58,137 bases of DNA, taken from assembly GCA_002413745.1 (NCBI GenBank), contig DHXP01000067.1, forward strand, positions 30,636 to 88,772, given 5' to 3'. The DNA is from Flavobacterium sp. UBA5153. Its GTDB lineage: Bacteria > Bacteroidota > Bacteroidia > Flavobacteriales > Flavobacteriaceae. Both the position numbers and the translations under genes were made by a program. Positions 1-9,700 of the stretch are shown piece after piece. The stretch's first letter is position 1; each line of letters starts with the position of its first letter. Below the pieces are notes generated by a model that worked only from the letters and a program-made list of their open reading frames with translations, was not told the DNA's origin and did not search any database.

Positions 1-48
1 GAACTAAATGAAATATACAGCGGCATTATACCAGAACGATTGGACTAA
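1..48 (+). CDS. C-terminal tail of an unidentified upstream gene (partial)
   Basis: Frame 1 is open from the first base to a TAA at 46-48, giving 15 residues ending in IIPERLD. The other two forward frames stop at once. A rho-independent terminator 80 bases downstream on the same strand fits a gene ending here. The peptide is too short to assign to a family, and a chance open stretch cannot be excluded. Confidence 0.35.
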   Translation, partial: ELNEIYSGIIPERLD

Positions 49-130
49 AACATATTAACCAATGGTATAATTTTGGATTTTGTAACTAGTCCCGGAAAAA
101 AATGTCACCAACTAGAGTTTTAAAAATGGA

Positions 131-163
131 AACCTCGTAATTTTTTATTTCGAGGTTTTTTTC
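131..163 (+). terminator. Rho-independent terminator
   Basis: The arms AACCTCG (131-137) and CGAGGTT (151-157) pair around an AT-rich loop and are followed by a T run. It probably ends the partial gene at the window edge. Confidence 0.65.
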
Positions 164-202
164 TCCCTTTTATTTCAGATATTTACCAAAAATTATAACG
201 TT

Positions 203-976
203 ATGAAAAATGGCATCTATTTATTTTTAGCAATCCTATTGTATTCAAATGGTTCCTTTGCACAGTTGAAACCCATACAATACAAGGATGGAATCCAAGT
301 TTTGAATGGTTTTCAAATTCAACCTTCGAAAAAAAGCCAACAAAAACCGGGAATCCTGATACTACCGGCTTGGATGGGAATTGATAAACTTTCTAAAGAC
401 ACTGCCGAAAACTTGGCGAATTTGGGATACTATGCTTTCGTAGCCGATATTTATGGTGAAGGGAATTATCCAAAAGACTACTCCGAAGCTGGGAAAAATG
501 CTGGTTTTTATAAAACTAATTTCTTGGAATATCAAAAACGAATTTCCTTGGCATTGGAACAATTAATTCGTTCCGGCGCAAATCCGGACAACATTGTTGT
601 TATCGGCTATTGTTTTGGCGGCACTGGGACACTTGAAGTCGCACGAGCACATTTGAATGTAAAAGGAGTTGTATCTTTTCACGGCGGATTGGGCAGAGAT
701 TCCAAAAGAATTATAGAACCAATCACGGCAAAGGTTTTGGTTTGCCACGGAGCCGATGATCCTTATGAATCCAAAGAAGAAATCGCTGCTTTCCAACAGG
801 AAATGAGAGAAACAAAAGCCGATTGGCAGATGATTTATTATGCCAATGCCGTACATTCCTTTACCAATCCTGAATCGGGAAATGACAATTCCAAAGGAGC
901 GGCTTACAACGAAAAAGCGGCAAAACGGTCGTGGGAACACATGAAACTTTTCCTGAATGAAGTCCTTAAAAAATAG
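203..976 (+). CDS. Dienelactone hydrolase family protein, secreted
   Basis: An alpha/beta hydrolase of 257 residues. Residues 1-20 form a signal peptide ending in SFA, so it is probably periplasmic. The dienelactone hydrolase triad is visible: nucleophile Cys137 in GYCFGG, Asp186 in HGADDPY and His218 in NAVHSF. Cysteine rather than serine at the nucleophile is typical of this family. Family members hydrolyse lactones and esters; the real substrate cannot be read from sequence. The ATG at 203 directly precedes the signal peptide. It sits alone between a terminator and the next gene's leader. Confidence 0.85.
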   Translation: MKNGIYLFLAILLYSNGSFAQLKPIQYKDGIQVLNGFQIQPSKKSQQKPGILILPAWMGIDKLSKDTAENLANLGYYAFVADIYGEGNYPKDYSEAGKNAGFYKTNFLEYQKRISLALEQLIRSGANPDNIVVIGYCFGGTGTLEVARAHLNVKGVVSFHGGLGRDSKRIIEPITAKVLVCHGADDPYESKEEIAAFQQEMRETKADWQMIYYANAVHSFTNPESGNDNSKGAAYNEKAAKRSWEHMKLFLNEVLKK

Positions 977-1109
977 AAACTAATTTAAACCCAAATACTT
1001 ATTACCCACATTCTGTATAGAATAGTCATGTTTAACCAAAACACAAATAAGAATGAAGGTTTTATTTAAGATGTCATATCCCATATTCCTATAAAAAAAA
1101 TTGTCTACT

Positions 1110-2177
1110 ATGAAAAAAATCCTAATTATTTTTACGATTGCCTCCACAATTTCTTGCGCTTCACAAAATGCCAGTCAACTGACTTTAAAAGGAAATCTGC
1201 GGAGCGCTGAACCTTCTAAAACTAGCATTTCCAGTGCCAGTCTCACAAAATATGCAAACACTATAACAGCCGGTGATTTAAAAACATATCTCTACATCGT
1301 CGCCTCAGATTCGATGGAAGGACGAGACACTGGATCCAAGGGACAGAAAAAAGCGGGGGAATATATCATTAATCAATATAAAAATAACACTATTCCTTTT
1401 CCAAAAGGAGCAACAGATTATTACCAAAAGATTCCAGCCTCTTTCCTGAATGCCAAACGCAATGATAACTTGCCAGATTCAGAAAATATTTGGGCATACA
1501 TCGAAGGCTCCGAAAAACCAAACGAAGTCATCGTGATTTCGGCTCATTATGACCATGTTGGTATAAAAAATGGCGAAGTTTATAACGGTGCCGATGATGA
1601 TGGTTCCGGCACGGTGGCATTACTCGAAATTGCCAAAGCATTCGAAATAGCAAAAAAAGAAGGTCACGGACCGAAACGCTCCATTTTATTTCTTCACGTT
1701 ACCGGCGAAGAACATGGACTGCTGGGTTCCACTTTTTATTCCGAGCATCCTTTGTTTCCATTGGCAAACACCATAACCGACATCAATATCGACATGATTG
1801 GTCGCCGTGATGAATTTCACAAAGAATCAAACAATTATGTGTATCTAATTGGTTCCGATTATCTATCGACCGATTTGTACAACATTTGCGAAGACGCCAA
1901 TAAAAACTATGTGAACTTATCTTTAGATTACAAATACAACGACAGAAAAGATCCGAACCGTTTTTATTACCGCTCAGATCATTACAATTTTGCCAAAAAC
2001 GGCATTCCTTCGGTTTTCCTCTTCAATGGTGTCCACGCTGATTATCACAAAGCCACTGATAAAGTCGACAAAATTGAATTTGATGCTTTGGCAAAAAGGG
2101 CGCAATTAGCATTTGCCATCGCTTGGGAATTAGCCAATAGGGAAAATCGCCCCGTGGTTGATAAAGATGGAAAGTAG
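1110..2177 (+). CDS. M28 family metallopeptidase lipoprotein
   Basis: A zinc aminopeptidase-like protein of 355 residues. The ATG at 1110 is preferred over an in-frame TTG three codons upstream because the lipoprotein signal starts exactly there, with the lipobox cysteine at residue 16 (STISC). M28 metal-site motifs appear in order: SAHYDHVG near residue 146, GADDDGSG near 161, TGEEHGLLGS near 198, NIDMIGR near 226, and a late DYHKATDK histidine. It is expected to be membrane-anchored on the periplasmic or outer-membrane face and to trim peptides. Substrate specificity is unknown. Confidence 0.88.
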   Translation: MKKILIIFTIASTISCASQNASQLTLKGNLRSAEPSKTSISSASLTKYANTITAGDLKTYLYIVASDSMEGRDTGSKGQKKAGEYIINQYKNNTIPFPKGATDYYQKIPASFLNAKRNDNLPDSENIWAYIEGSEKPNEVIVISAHYDHVGIKNGEVYNGADDDGSGTVALLEIAKAFEIAKKEGHGPKRSILFLHVTGEEHGLLGSTFYSEHPLFPLANTITDINIDMIGRRDEFHKESNNYVYLIGSDYLSTDLYNICEDANKNYVNLSLDYKYNDRKDPNRFYYRSDHYNFAKNGIPSVFLFNGVHADYHKATDKVDKIEFDALAKRAQLAFAIAWELANRENRPVVDKDGK

Positions 2178-2200
2178 TTGCAGAACTTAAATAAAATCAC

Positions 2201-2236
2201 AAAGAGCTTTGAAGAAATTTAAAGCTCTTTTTTTTT
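2201..2236 (+). terminator. Rho-independent terminator after the M28 peptidase
   Basis: AAAGAGCTTT at 2201-2210 pairs with AAAGCTCTTT at 2221-2230, followed by T8. It lies 23 bases after the peptidase stop. Confidence 0.8.
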
Positions 2237-2266
2237 ATGACTATCCGTTAACGATACCAAAAAAAT

Positions 2267-2368
2267 ATTTTCGCCACGAATTTCACCAATTTTCACTAAT
2301 TTTTATCAATAAACGGGGTAAATTAAACTTGAATTCGTGTTAATTCGTGAAATTCGTGGCGAATAAAA
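2267..2368. repeat. Large imperfect palindrome (dispersed-repeat type)
   Basis: The left arm starts TTCGCCACGAATTTCAC (about 2269-2286). The right arm, read in reverse complement, is the same 17 bases (about 2346-2363). The outer arms continue imperfectly. The right arm repeats the word AATTCGTG three times about every 10-11 bases. I recall similar words in intergenic regions of Flavobacterium genomes, but copy number here was not measured. It lies between the peptidase terminator and tRNA-His. Confidence 0.65.
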
Positions 2369-2429
2369 ATAGTCCACAAAGCGGACAGTCATATTTTTTT
2401 ATACAAATGCACGAGAAAGTTAACCCCAC

Positions 2430-2461
2430 AAAAAAAGCCTCGAATTTCTTCGAAGCTTTTG
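2430..2461 (-). terminator. Rho-independent terminator after tRNA-His
   Basis: On the minus strand AAGCTTCGA pairs with TCGAGGCTT (one G-U pair) around a 6-base loop and is followed by a T run. It lies just downstream of the tRNA 3' end. Confidence 0.75.
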
Positions 2462-2467
2462 CGTTTT

Positions 2468-2543
2468 GGGTGGCTGACCGGGTTCGAACCGGCGACCCTC
2501 GGCACCACAAACCAATACTCTAACCAGCTGAGCTACAACCACC
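2468..2543 (-). tRNA. tRNA-His (anticodon GTG)
   Basis: The minus strand folds as a cloverleaf. The D arm contains GCTCAGCTGGTTAGAG, the anticodon loop is TTGTGGT with anticodon GTG, and the T arm contains GGTTCGAACC. Placing T8-A9 correctly gives an 8-bp acceptor stem with an encoded G(-1) opposite C73, the hallmark of bacterial tRNA-His. The CCA end is not encoded: the sequence after C73 reads CAAAA. The exact ends are uncertain by one base. Confidence 0.95.
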
Positions 2544-2604
2544 ATTTTTAACGAGTGCAAATATATTACAAAAGTTGGCTTTTACAAAGAAAATTATCAA
2601 AAAA

Positions 2605-3321
2605 TTACAACAAGTCGCCTAAACTATTGACTGCCAAATATCTTTCGACCGTAAATCCTTCGGCATAATCGACACCAATCATTCTTCCTAGATCCTGCGC
2701 ACGATAACTGAGGCTTTCCAGGAAGTTTTTTGATGCAATTGGCGTTTCTGGTTCATCAGAATTTGCATTGTAAAACTGCGAACCGTAAGCTAAAATGGCT
2801 TCTACCCTTTTATCGTTAAAACCCGTAATGTCAACCACAAAATCTGGTTCAATATTCTTCCATTGTATGTAATGATACACTAATTTTGGTCGCCAGGCTT
2901 CTTGTTCTTCTCCCTTGTATTCCGTTTTGATTTTCATCAAACCCGACAAAAAACAGGCATCCGAAACCAATTCACTTCCTTTTCCGTGATCGATATGGCG
3001 GTCATCAATGGCATTGCATAACACGATTTCGGGTCTGTATTTCCGAATCATTTTAATGATTTCCAACTGGTTCGATTCGTCATTTACAAAAAAACCATCG
3101 CGCATATCCAGGTTTTCCCGAACGGAAACTCCCAGAATTTTTGCTGCATTAGCGGATTCTCGATTTCTAATTTCGACCGAACCACGCGTTCCCAGTTCTC
3201 CGCGAGTCAAATCAATGATTCCTGCTTTTTTTCCCAATGCTATTTCTTTGGCAATTGTTCCGCCACAGCCTAATTCCACATCGTCTGGATGCGCCCCGAA
3301 TGCTAATATGTCTAGTTTCAT
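2605..3321 (-). CDS. bshB1: Bacillithiol biosynthesis deacetylase BshB1
   Basis: A LmbE-family zinc deacetylase of 238 residues. It is expected to remove acetate from GlcNAc-malate, the second step of bacillithiol synthesis in the cytoplasm. The metal motif HPDD lies at residues 11-14, followed by GCGGTIAKE and, near residue 111, DRHIDHG. The TRGELGTRGS segment is typical of BshB1. Bacillithiol is made by many Bacteroidetes as well as Firmicutes. It is a single gene; its partners are not in the window. Confidence 0.9.
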   Translation of the reverse strand: MKLDILAFGAHPDDVELGCGGTIAKEIALGKKAGIIDLTRGELGTRGSVEIRNRESANAAKILGVSVRENLDMRDGFFVNDESNQLEIIKMIRKYRPEIVLCNAIDDRHIDHGKGSELVSDACFLSGLMKIKTEYKGEEQEAWRPKLVYHYIQWKNIEPDFVVDITGFNDKRVEAILAYGSQFYNANSDEPETPIASKNFLESLSYRAQDLGRMIGVDYAEGFTVERYLAVNSLGDLL

Positions 3322-3343
3322 CTAATGTTTTATTTAATTATTT

Positions 3344-3409
3344 TCAATGGCAATTTCAATTTCAATGGCAATTTCAATTTCAATGGCAATTTCAATGGCA
3401 ATTTCAATA
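3344..3409. repeat. Short tandem repeat of CAATGGCAATTT(CAATTT) units
   Basis: Between bshB1 and menF, units of 12 and 18 bases alternate (CAATGGCAATTT with or without an added CAATTT), four units in all. It can be translated as repeated MAISIS, but there is no sign that it is coding. It is followed by AT-rich TCTAAA/TTCTA words up to 3490. Confidence 0.75.
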
Positions 3410-3490
3410 GTAAAATCTAAAAAAGCAAAAAAATCTAAGTTCTACTTTCTACCATCTATTTTCTATGCTCTATTTTCTAAAAATCTAAAA

Positions 3491-4555
3491 TTAAAAATCC
3501 AAACTTCTCTTCATCGTCGCCGATTTATTGATGCTTTCCTCCCACTCTTTCCCGGGAATGCTGTCTTTTGTGACACCACAACCCATATATAAATGAGCTT
3601 GAGAATCACAAATCTCCATACACCGCAAATTTACAAACAAATCAGAACTTATGGAATCTTTTGCTAAACTGCTATTCAACTCGCCCAAATAACCAGTGTA
3701 AAAAGTTCTGTCATAATTTTCATTTTCCAAAATGAATGCTTTCGATTTGTTCTTTGGCAAACCACAAACGGCAGGTGTTGGGTGCAATAATTGGATCACC
3801 TTTTGCAGACTGGAACTCGAATTCAAAACACCCGAAATGTCTGTTTTTATATGCCAAATACTTCCCGCTTTAATGCTGTACGGTTTTGAAACTATTACTT
3901 CAGAAGCAACATCTTTCAATCTTTCCACAATATAATCGGTGACAAATTGCTGTTCTTCTTCTTCTTTTTTAGCCCAAATAACTTCCACTGAACCAGTATC
4001 TTTTTGCGTTCCAGCTAAAGCAATGGTTTCAAATGCATTATTTTTTACTTTCAACAATTGTTCTGGTGTGGCACCAAGCCAAATCCCAACTTTTGGATGA
4101 AAAAAGCAATAGACAAAAGTGGAAGGATACAACTGAACCAATTTTCCGAAAGCGGTAACCAAATCAAAATCGACCAAGTCAACTGTTTCTTTTCGAGACA
4201 AAACCACTTTCTTGAATTCGTTGTTTTCAATGGCTTGAATCCCTTTGGCAACCAAGGTTTCAAAATTATTTCTGGCCACTTCATTGGGTAAATTAGCTTC
4301 TTTTTCCGGAATATCAGTTTTGTCTTCAATCCGGTCTACGTTAATTATTTCAGACTGATTTTCTGGAATTATCAACGTTTGACTTCCGTCAAAAGAAGCA
4401 AAAACGAAACCTTTTTCCGTAAAATCATTAACTTCAAACAAGGTGTCATTTTCTTGAAATAGCCCAATAACATTAGCCTCGTCAGGCTTTTTGTAAACCA
4501 CAAAAGGAAGATTTTTCTCTATTTGTTTTGTGGCTTTATCTAAAAATATTTCCAT
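3491..4555 (-). CDS. menF: Isochorismate synthase (MenF/EntC-type chorismate-binding enzyme)
   Basis: A cytoplasmic chorismate-utilising enzyme of 354 residues, expected to convert chorismate to isochorismate, the entry to menaquinone synthesis. Family motifs include GATPEQLLKVK, ALAGTQKD, HPTPAVCGLPK, YDRTFYTGYLG, LRCMEI and GCGVTKDSIPGKEWEE; the last two carry magnesium and substrate ligands. It starts two bases after the stop of the upstream MenI-like thioesterase, so the two are likely co-translated. That pairing argues for the menaquinone rather than a siderophore role. The N terminus is short relative to E. coli MenF, as is common in the Bacteroidetes. Confidence 0.9.
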   Translation of the reverse strand: MEIFLDKATKQIEKNLPFVVYKKPDEANVIGLFQENDTLFEVNDFTEKGFVFASFDGSQTLIIPENQSEIINVDRIEDKTDIPEKEANLPNEVARNNFETLVAKGIQAIENNEFKKVVLSRKETVDLVDFDLVTAFGKLVQLYPSTFVYCFFHPKVGIWLGATPEQLLKVKNNAFETIALAGTQKDTGSVEVIWAKKEEEEQQFVTDYIVERLKDVASEVIVSKPYSIKAGSIWHIKTDISGVLNSSSSLQKVIQLLHPTPAVCGLPKNKSKAFILENENYDRTFYTGYLGELNSSLAKDSISSDLFVNLRCMEICDSQAHLYMGCGVTKDSIPGKEWEESINKSATMKRSLDF

Positions 4556-4557
4556 TA

Positions 4558-4992
4558 TTAGTCTTCGATTTTTCTTTTTGGCAAAACCATGTTGGTCAAT
4601 TTACAAAGCGAAATCAGATTATCATTTTCATCGGTAATTCTAATTTCCCAAAGATGAATGCTTCGTCCTTTGTGAAGTATTCTTGCCGTTCCATAAACAA
4701 TTCCTTCCCGTTTTGCTTTCAAATGATTTGCCGATATTTCGATACCACGAATTTCACTATGTTCGGAATTGACAAACATCATCGATGCGGCACTTCCCAC
4801 GCTTTCGGCCAAAGCAACCGAAGCTCCTCCATGCAACAAACCCATGGGTTGGTGAACTGAAGGATTCACGGGCATTTTCGCCACTAAATAATCTGGTCCC
4901 GCATCAATAAATTCTATATTTAGTGTGGTCATCAAGGTATTTCTTGAAATTTTATTATAATATTCAAGGATTTTATCTTTGTCGAATGTCAT
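4558..4992 (-). CDS. menI: 1,4-dihydroxy-2-naphthoyl-CoA thioesterase-like hotdog protein (MenI/YdiI type)
   Basis: A hotdog-fold thioesterase of 144 residues. The ATG at 4992 is chosen over an upstream in-frame ATG at 5037 because homologous sequence starts there and a promoter lies between the two. The core GLLHGGASVALAESVGS, then GIEISANH and LWEIRITDE, closely follow what I recall of E. coli YdiI/MenI. That enzyme hydrolyses DHNA-CoA in menaquinone synthesis. The expected acidic catalytic residue is the Glu of LAES. Its gene is two bases upstream of menF, supporting the pathway. A broader acyl-CoA thioesterase role remains possible. Confidence 0.85.
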   Translation of the reverse strand: MTFDKDKILEYYNKISRNTLMTTLNIEFIDAGPDYLVAKMPVNPSVHQPMGLLHGGASVALAESVGSAASMMFVNSEHSEIRGIEISANHLKAKREGIVYGTARILHKGRSIHLWEIRITDENDNLISLCKLTNMVLPKRKIED

Positions 4993-5010
4993 ATGTTTTA
5001 CTTTAAAAAA

Positions 5011-5039
5011 CAAATTTATGTAAAAGATGAGACACAAAA
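5011..5039 (-). promoter_or_regulatory. Bacteroidetes-type promoter for menI-menF
   Basis: On the minus strand TTTTG is followed 16 bases later by TAAATTTG, matching the -33/-7 pattern TTTG...TAnnTTTG. The -7 box is 18 bases upstream of the menI ATG, so transcription would start almost at the start codon. Confidence 0.55.
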
Positions 5040-5130
5040 TAGTAAATACAATTGTTATTATAAATCCAAAATTGAAAATCGTTCTTCAATCCTATTAGAT
5101 TTTTCCTATTTTTACAAAAAATCTAACGAA

Positions 5131-6657
5131 ATGCGTCAGTTTGTTTTTCTGCTTTTTATTGGAATACTTATTTCTCTTGGCTCGTGTCGGACTGATTTTG
5201 TGACCGTGCCAAGCACCGGTGATTTGGAATTTTCAAAAGACACTGTTTATTTGGATACCGTTTTTACCAACATTGGTTCAAGTACTTATACTTTAAAAGT
5301 ATATAATCACGGCAAAAACGACATTACTATCCCCAGCATAAAATTAGGCAAAGGATTAAATTCAAAATACAGGATGACGGTTGATGGAATGCAGGGAAAT
5401 CAAGGAAAAGCATTCAATAACGTGACTATTTTAGCCAAGGATAGTTTGTATATTTTTATTGAAACCACCGCAAATAGCGCTGATGCAAATCCCGCAGACT
5501 TTCTATACACCGACCAAATTCAATTTGACGGCGGAGCAAATCTTCAAAATGTAGAATTGGTGACACTTGTTCAAGATGCCATTTTTCTTTATCCGAAACG
5601 TTTTAATGACGGCACCACCGAAACACTTCCCATTGGAAATGAAACAATCTACGGTTTTTATTTGGATGAAAATGACCCAATAAATGGCAACGAACTCACT
5701 TTCACAAAACAAAAACCATACGTAATCTATGGCTATGCGGCAGTTCCTCCAGGAAAAACGGCTATTTTTGATGCGGGAGCCAGAGTCTATTTTCATGCTA
5801 ATTCTGGGATAATTTTGACTTCAAATGCGTCCATTAACGTAAACGGAACAAATTCGAGTACAGACAAACTCGAAAATGAAGTCATTTTTGAAGGAGATCG
5901 ACTTGAACCTGATTTTGCTGATGTTTCTGGACAATGGGGAACAATATGGCTCACTGACGGCAGCACAAACAACCAATTTAATCATTTGACCATTAAAAAT
6001 GCAAGCATTGGAATGTTAATCCAAAACAATGACGGAACAACGGTAAAAATTAAAAATACACAAATCTATAATTCTACCAATTATGGAATTTTGGCACAAA
6101 CAGCGAAAATAAGTGGAGAAAATATAGTTATCAATAATGCCGGACTGGCAGGTTTAGCTTGTACTTACGGCGGAGATTATACTTTTACCCATTGCACTTT
6201 CAATAATAATTGGAACAGTTCTAGTCAAGTGGCTGTTTTGGTAAATAATTACTTTTTAGGTGCAGTTCCCGAAGAAAAAAATCTTGTAACGGCATCATTC
6301 AATAATTGCATTATCTATGGTTCTTATTCAAATGAAATGATTTTAGACAAAAAACCGGGTGCCACATTTGAATACCAATTCAATAACTGCCTTTTAAAAT
6401 TTAACAATGTCTCCAATAAATTTACCAATGACCCTAATTATCAATTCAATACTGATGCCGTACATTATAATTCTATACTATTAAACACAGCCCCTAAATT
6501 CTTGAATGTTTCCCAAAACAAACTCAACATTGATGGCACATCTGCGGCTTTCGCCAAAGGAAATGCTGCTTATCTTATTCCTTTTGATATTATAGGAAAC
6601 ACTCGAACTTTGCCTCCTGATTTGGGCGCCTATCAAAATATGCCATTTCCTAAATAA
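5131..6657 (+). CDS. Lipoprotein with right-handed beta-helix-like repeats, function unknown
   Basis: 508 residues from the ATG at 5131; an in-frame upstream extension to 4993 crosses the divergent menI promoter and is unlikely. MRQFVFLLFIGILISLGSC is a lipoprotein signal with Cys19. Residues of about 25-180 look like a beta-sandwich (TLKVYNHGKNDITIPSIKLG). About 215-480 carry short Asn/Gly/Ile-rich repeats such as IKNASIGMLIQNNDG and TQIYNSTNYGILAQTAKISG, typical of a right-handed parallel beta-helix. The C terminus has GNTRTLPPDLGAYQ, a common end of such proteins. It is probably cell-surface anchored. No catalytic residues are recognisable. Confidence 0.75.
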   Translation: MRQFVFLLFIGILISLGSCRTDFVTVPSTGDLEFSKDTVYLDTVFTNIGSSTYTLKVYNHGKNDITIPSIKLGKGLNSKYRMTVDGMQGNQGKAFNNVTILAKDSLYIFIETTANSADANPADFLYTDQIQFDGGANLQNVELVTLVQDAIFLYPKRFNDGTTETLPIGNETIYGFYLDENDPINGNELTFTKQKPYVIYGYAAVPPGKTAIFDAGARVYFHANSGIILTSNASINVNGTNSSTDKLENEVIFEGDRLEPDFADVSGQWGTIWLTDGSTNNQFNHLTIKNASIGMLIQNNDGTTVKIKNTQIYNSTNYGILAQTAKISGENIVINNAGLAGLACTYGGDYTFTHCTFNNNWNSSSQVAVLVNNYFLGAVPEEKNLVTASFNNCIIYGSYSNEMILDKKPGATFEYQFNNCLLKFNNVSNKFTNDPNYQFNTDAVHYNSILLNTAPKFLNVSQNKLNIDGTSAAFAKGNAAYLIPFDIIGNTRTLPPDLGAYQNMPFPK

Positions 6658-6681
6658 TTTTAAAGTCTTTATTATTGTTTA

Positions 6682-6714
6682 TTTTGCTCTTACTAATTTT
6701 TTAAACTAAATTTG
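6682..6714 (+). promoter_or_regulatory. Promoter for purL
   Basis: TTTTG (about 6682-6685) and TAAATTTG (6707-6714) are 21 bases apart, matching the Bacteroidetes -33/-7 elements. The purL ATG is 27 bases downstream of the -7 box. No purine-box-like operator was recognised. Confidence 0.55.
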
Positions 6715-6741
6715 CAAAACAACAATAACTACATTATTCCA

Positions 6742-9700
6742 ATGATTCATTTCTTTGAAAACCAAAGCAAGACGATTTTTGCAGTTCAAACTCAAAACCC
6801 TCTTTCGGCTCAAGACATTTCAAAACTCAACTGGCTTTTTGCCGACTCTAATAAAATAGAAAAATCCGTACTGACGGATTTTTTTGTTGGTTCTCGCGCC
6901 ACAATGGTTACGCCGTGGAGTACCAATGCCGTAGAGATTACCCAAAATATGGGCATTTCAGGAATCTTGCGAATCGAAGAATTTCATAAAACTTCGGCTG
7001 ATTCTTCTGATTTTGACCCTATGCTTTCGCAAAAATATTCTGAATTAAACCAGGAAATTTTCACCATTAATATCAAGCCTGAACCTATTCTGGAAATCGA
7101 TGATATCGCGGCATATAATAAAAAAGAAGGTTTGGCTTTGAGCCAAGAAGAAATCGATTATTTGGATAATCTATCCACTAAATTAGGACGAAAACTAACC
7201 GATTCAGAAGTTTTTGGATTTTCGCAAGTGAATTCGGAACACTGCCGTCATAAAATTTTCAACGGAACTTTCGTAATCGATGGAGAAGAAAAAGAATCTT
7301 CCTTATTTAAATTAATCAAAAAAACGTCATCCGAAAACCCTAACGATATTGTTTCGGCCTATAAAGACAATGTGGCTTTTGTAAAAGGGCCAAGAGTGCA
7401 ACAATTCGCTCCAAAAACTGCCGACAAACCTGATTTTTACGAAATCAAGGAATTTGATTCGGTTATTTCATTAAAAGCAGAAACCCATAATTTCCCAACA
7501 ACCGTGGAGCCTTTCAACGGAGCTGCAACAGGTTCAGGAGGAGAAATTCGGGATCGTTTGGCTGGTGGTCAAGGTTCTTTGCCATTGGCAGGAACCGCAG
7601 TTTACATGACTTCGTATTCTAGATTAGAAAAAAACAGAGAATGGGAAAACGCCGTTGAAGAACGAAAATGGCTGTACCAAACGCCAATGGACATTTTGAT
7701 AAAAGCATCCAATGGTGCTTCCGATTTTGGAAATAAATTCGGACAACCTTTAATCACGGGTTCGGTTCTTACTTTCGAACATGAAGAAAACAATCGCAAA
7801 ATTGGTTACGATAAAGTAATTATGCAAGCGGGCGGAATTGGTTACGGAAAATTAGACCAAGCTATCAAACACAAACCGCAGGAAGGCGATAAAATCGTTA
7901 TTCTTGGTGGTGAAAATTATAGAATCGGAATGGGCGGAGCTGCCGTTTCCAGTTCCGATACAGGTGCTTTTAGTTCAGGAATTGAGCTGAATGCAGTGCA
8001 ACGTTCGAACCCAGAAATGCAAAAGCGCGCTGCCAATGCGATTCGTGGCATGGTAGAAAGCGACGTCAACCCAATCGTTTCAATTCACGATCATGGTGCC
8101 GGCGGACACTTAAACTGTCTTTCGGAATTGGTGGAAGAAACAGGAGGATTGATTGATTTAGATAAATTGCCAGTGGGAGATCCTACTCTTTCGGCCAAAG
8201 AAATAATCGGTAACGAATCTCAGGAAAGAATGGGATTGGTTATTGGGCAAAAAGACATCGATTTACTCCAAAAAATTGCCGACAGGGAACGTTCTCCGAT
8301 GTATCAGGTTGGTGAAGTTACAGGAAACCATCGTTTTACTTTCGAATCAAAATCGACTGGCGCAAAACCAATGGATTTTGCCTTGGAAGACATGTTTGGC
8401 AGTTCGCCAAAAGTGGTAATGAACGATAAAACCATCGTTTACAATTATCCAGATTTAGAATATTCAATAAAAAATATCACCACTTATTTAGAGCAAGTGC
8501 TTCAACTGGAAGCGGTTGCTTGTAAAGACTGGCTGACCAATAAAGTCGATCGTTGCGTGGGCGGAAAAGTGGCCAAACAACAATGTGCTGGCCCTTTACA
8601 ATTACCATTGAACAATTGTGGCGTAATGGCTTTGGATTATTTAGGAAAAGAGGGAATTGCAACTTCTATTGGACATTCCCCAATTGCTGCACTTATTGAT
8701 CCTGTTGCAGGAAGCAGAACCGCAATCGCCGAATCATTATCGAATATCGTTTGGGCTCCAATAAAAGAGGGAATGAAAGGAATTTCTCTTTCGGCCAACT
8801 GGATGTGGGCGTGTAAAAACGAAGGCGAAGATGCTCGTTTATACGCAGCGGTAAAAGCTTGTTCCGATTTTGCCATCGAATTGGGAATCAACATTCCAAC
8901 AGGAAAAGATTCGCTTTCGATGAAACAAAAATATCCAAACGACGAAGTAATTGCGCCGGGAACGGTGATTATTTCGGCTGGTGGAAATTGCACCGATATT
9001 AGAAAAGTAGTAGAACCTGTTTTGCAGAAAGACGGTGGTTCGATTTATTATATCAACCTTTCGCAAGATGATTTCAAATTAGGAGGTTCATCATTTGCAC
9101 AAATCTTGAATTCTATCGGAAACGAAGCACCAACAATTAAAGACGCTACTTTTTTCAAAAATGCTTTTAATACAATTCAAGAATTGATTTTAGACAATCA
9201 AATTTTGGCTGGACACGACATAGGAAGTGGTGGTTTGATTACTACTTTATTAGAAATGTGTTTTGCTGATGTGAATTTGGGAGCCAAAATAGATTTCTCT
9301 GTTTTTGAAGAAAAAGACATTATCAAATACTTATTTTCCGAAAATATTGCGATTGTTTTCCAAGCCAAAGACGATGCTGTTGTTGAAAGCAAATTAAAAT
9401 CAAATAATGTAGCTTTCTATAAATTAGGAACAGTTACCAATGAAGAAACTTTGGACTTTGGCCCTTGTGGTTTAAGCATCCCAAAATACAGAGACATTTG
9501 GTTTAAAACCTCTTTCCTACTCGACCAAAAACAAGCCAAAAACGGAACGGCTCAGGCACGTTTCGACAATTACAAGAACCAAGCTTTACACTATACTTTT
9601 CCAGCGCATTTTACAGGTAAATTACCTGTCATCTCGAGCGCAGTCGAGAGACCGAAAGCTGCTATTATTCGTGAAAAAGGAAGTAATTCCGAGCGTGAAA

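Noticed and set aside
3347-3592. Open frame with repeated MAISIS residues
   Set aside because: It starts in a short tandem repeat and overlaps the 3' end of menF on the other strand.
6712-6741. Longer purL start at the TTG at 6712
   Set aside because: The TTG is part of the -7 promoter box TAAATTTG, and the ATG at 6742 begins the conserved protein.
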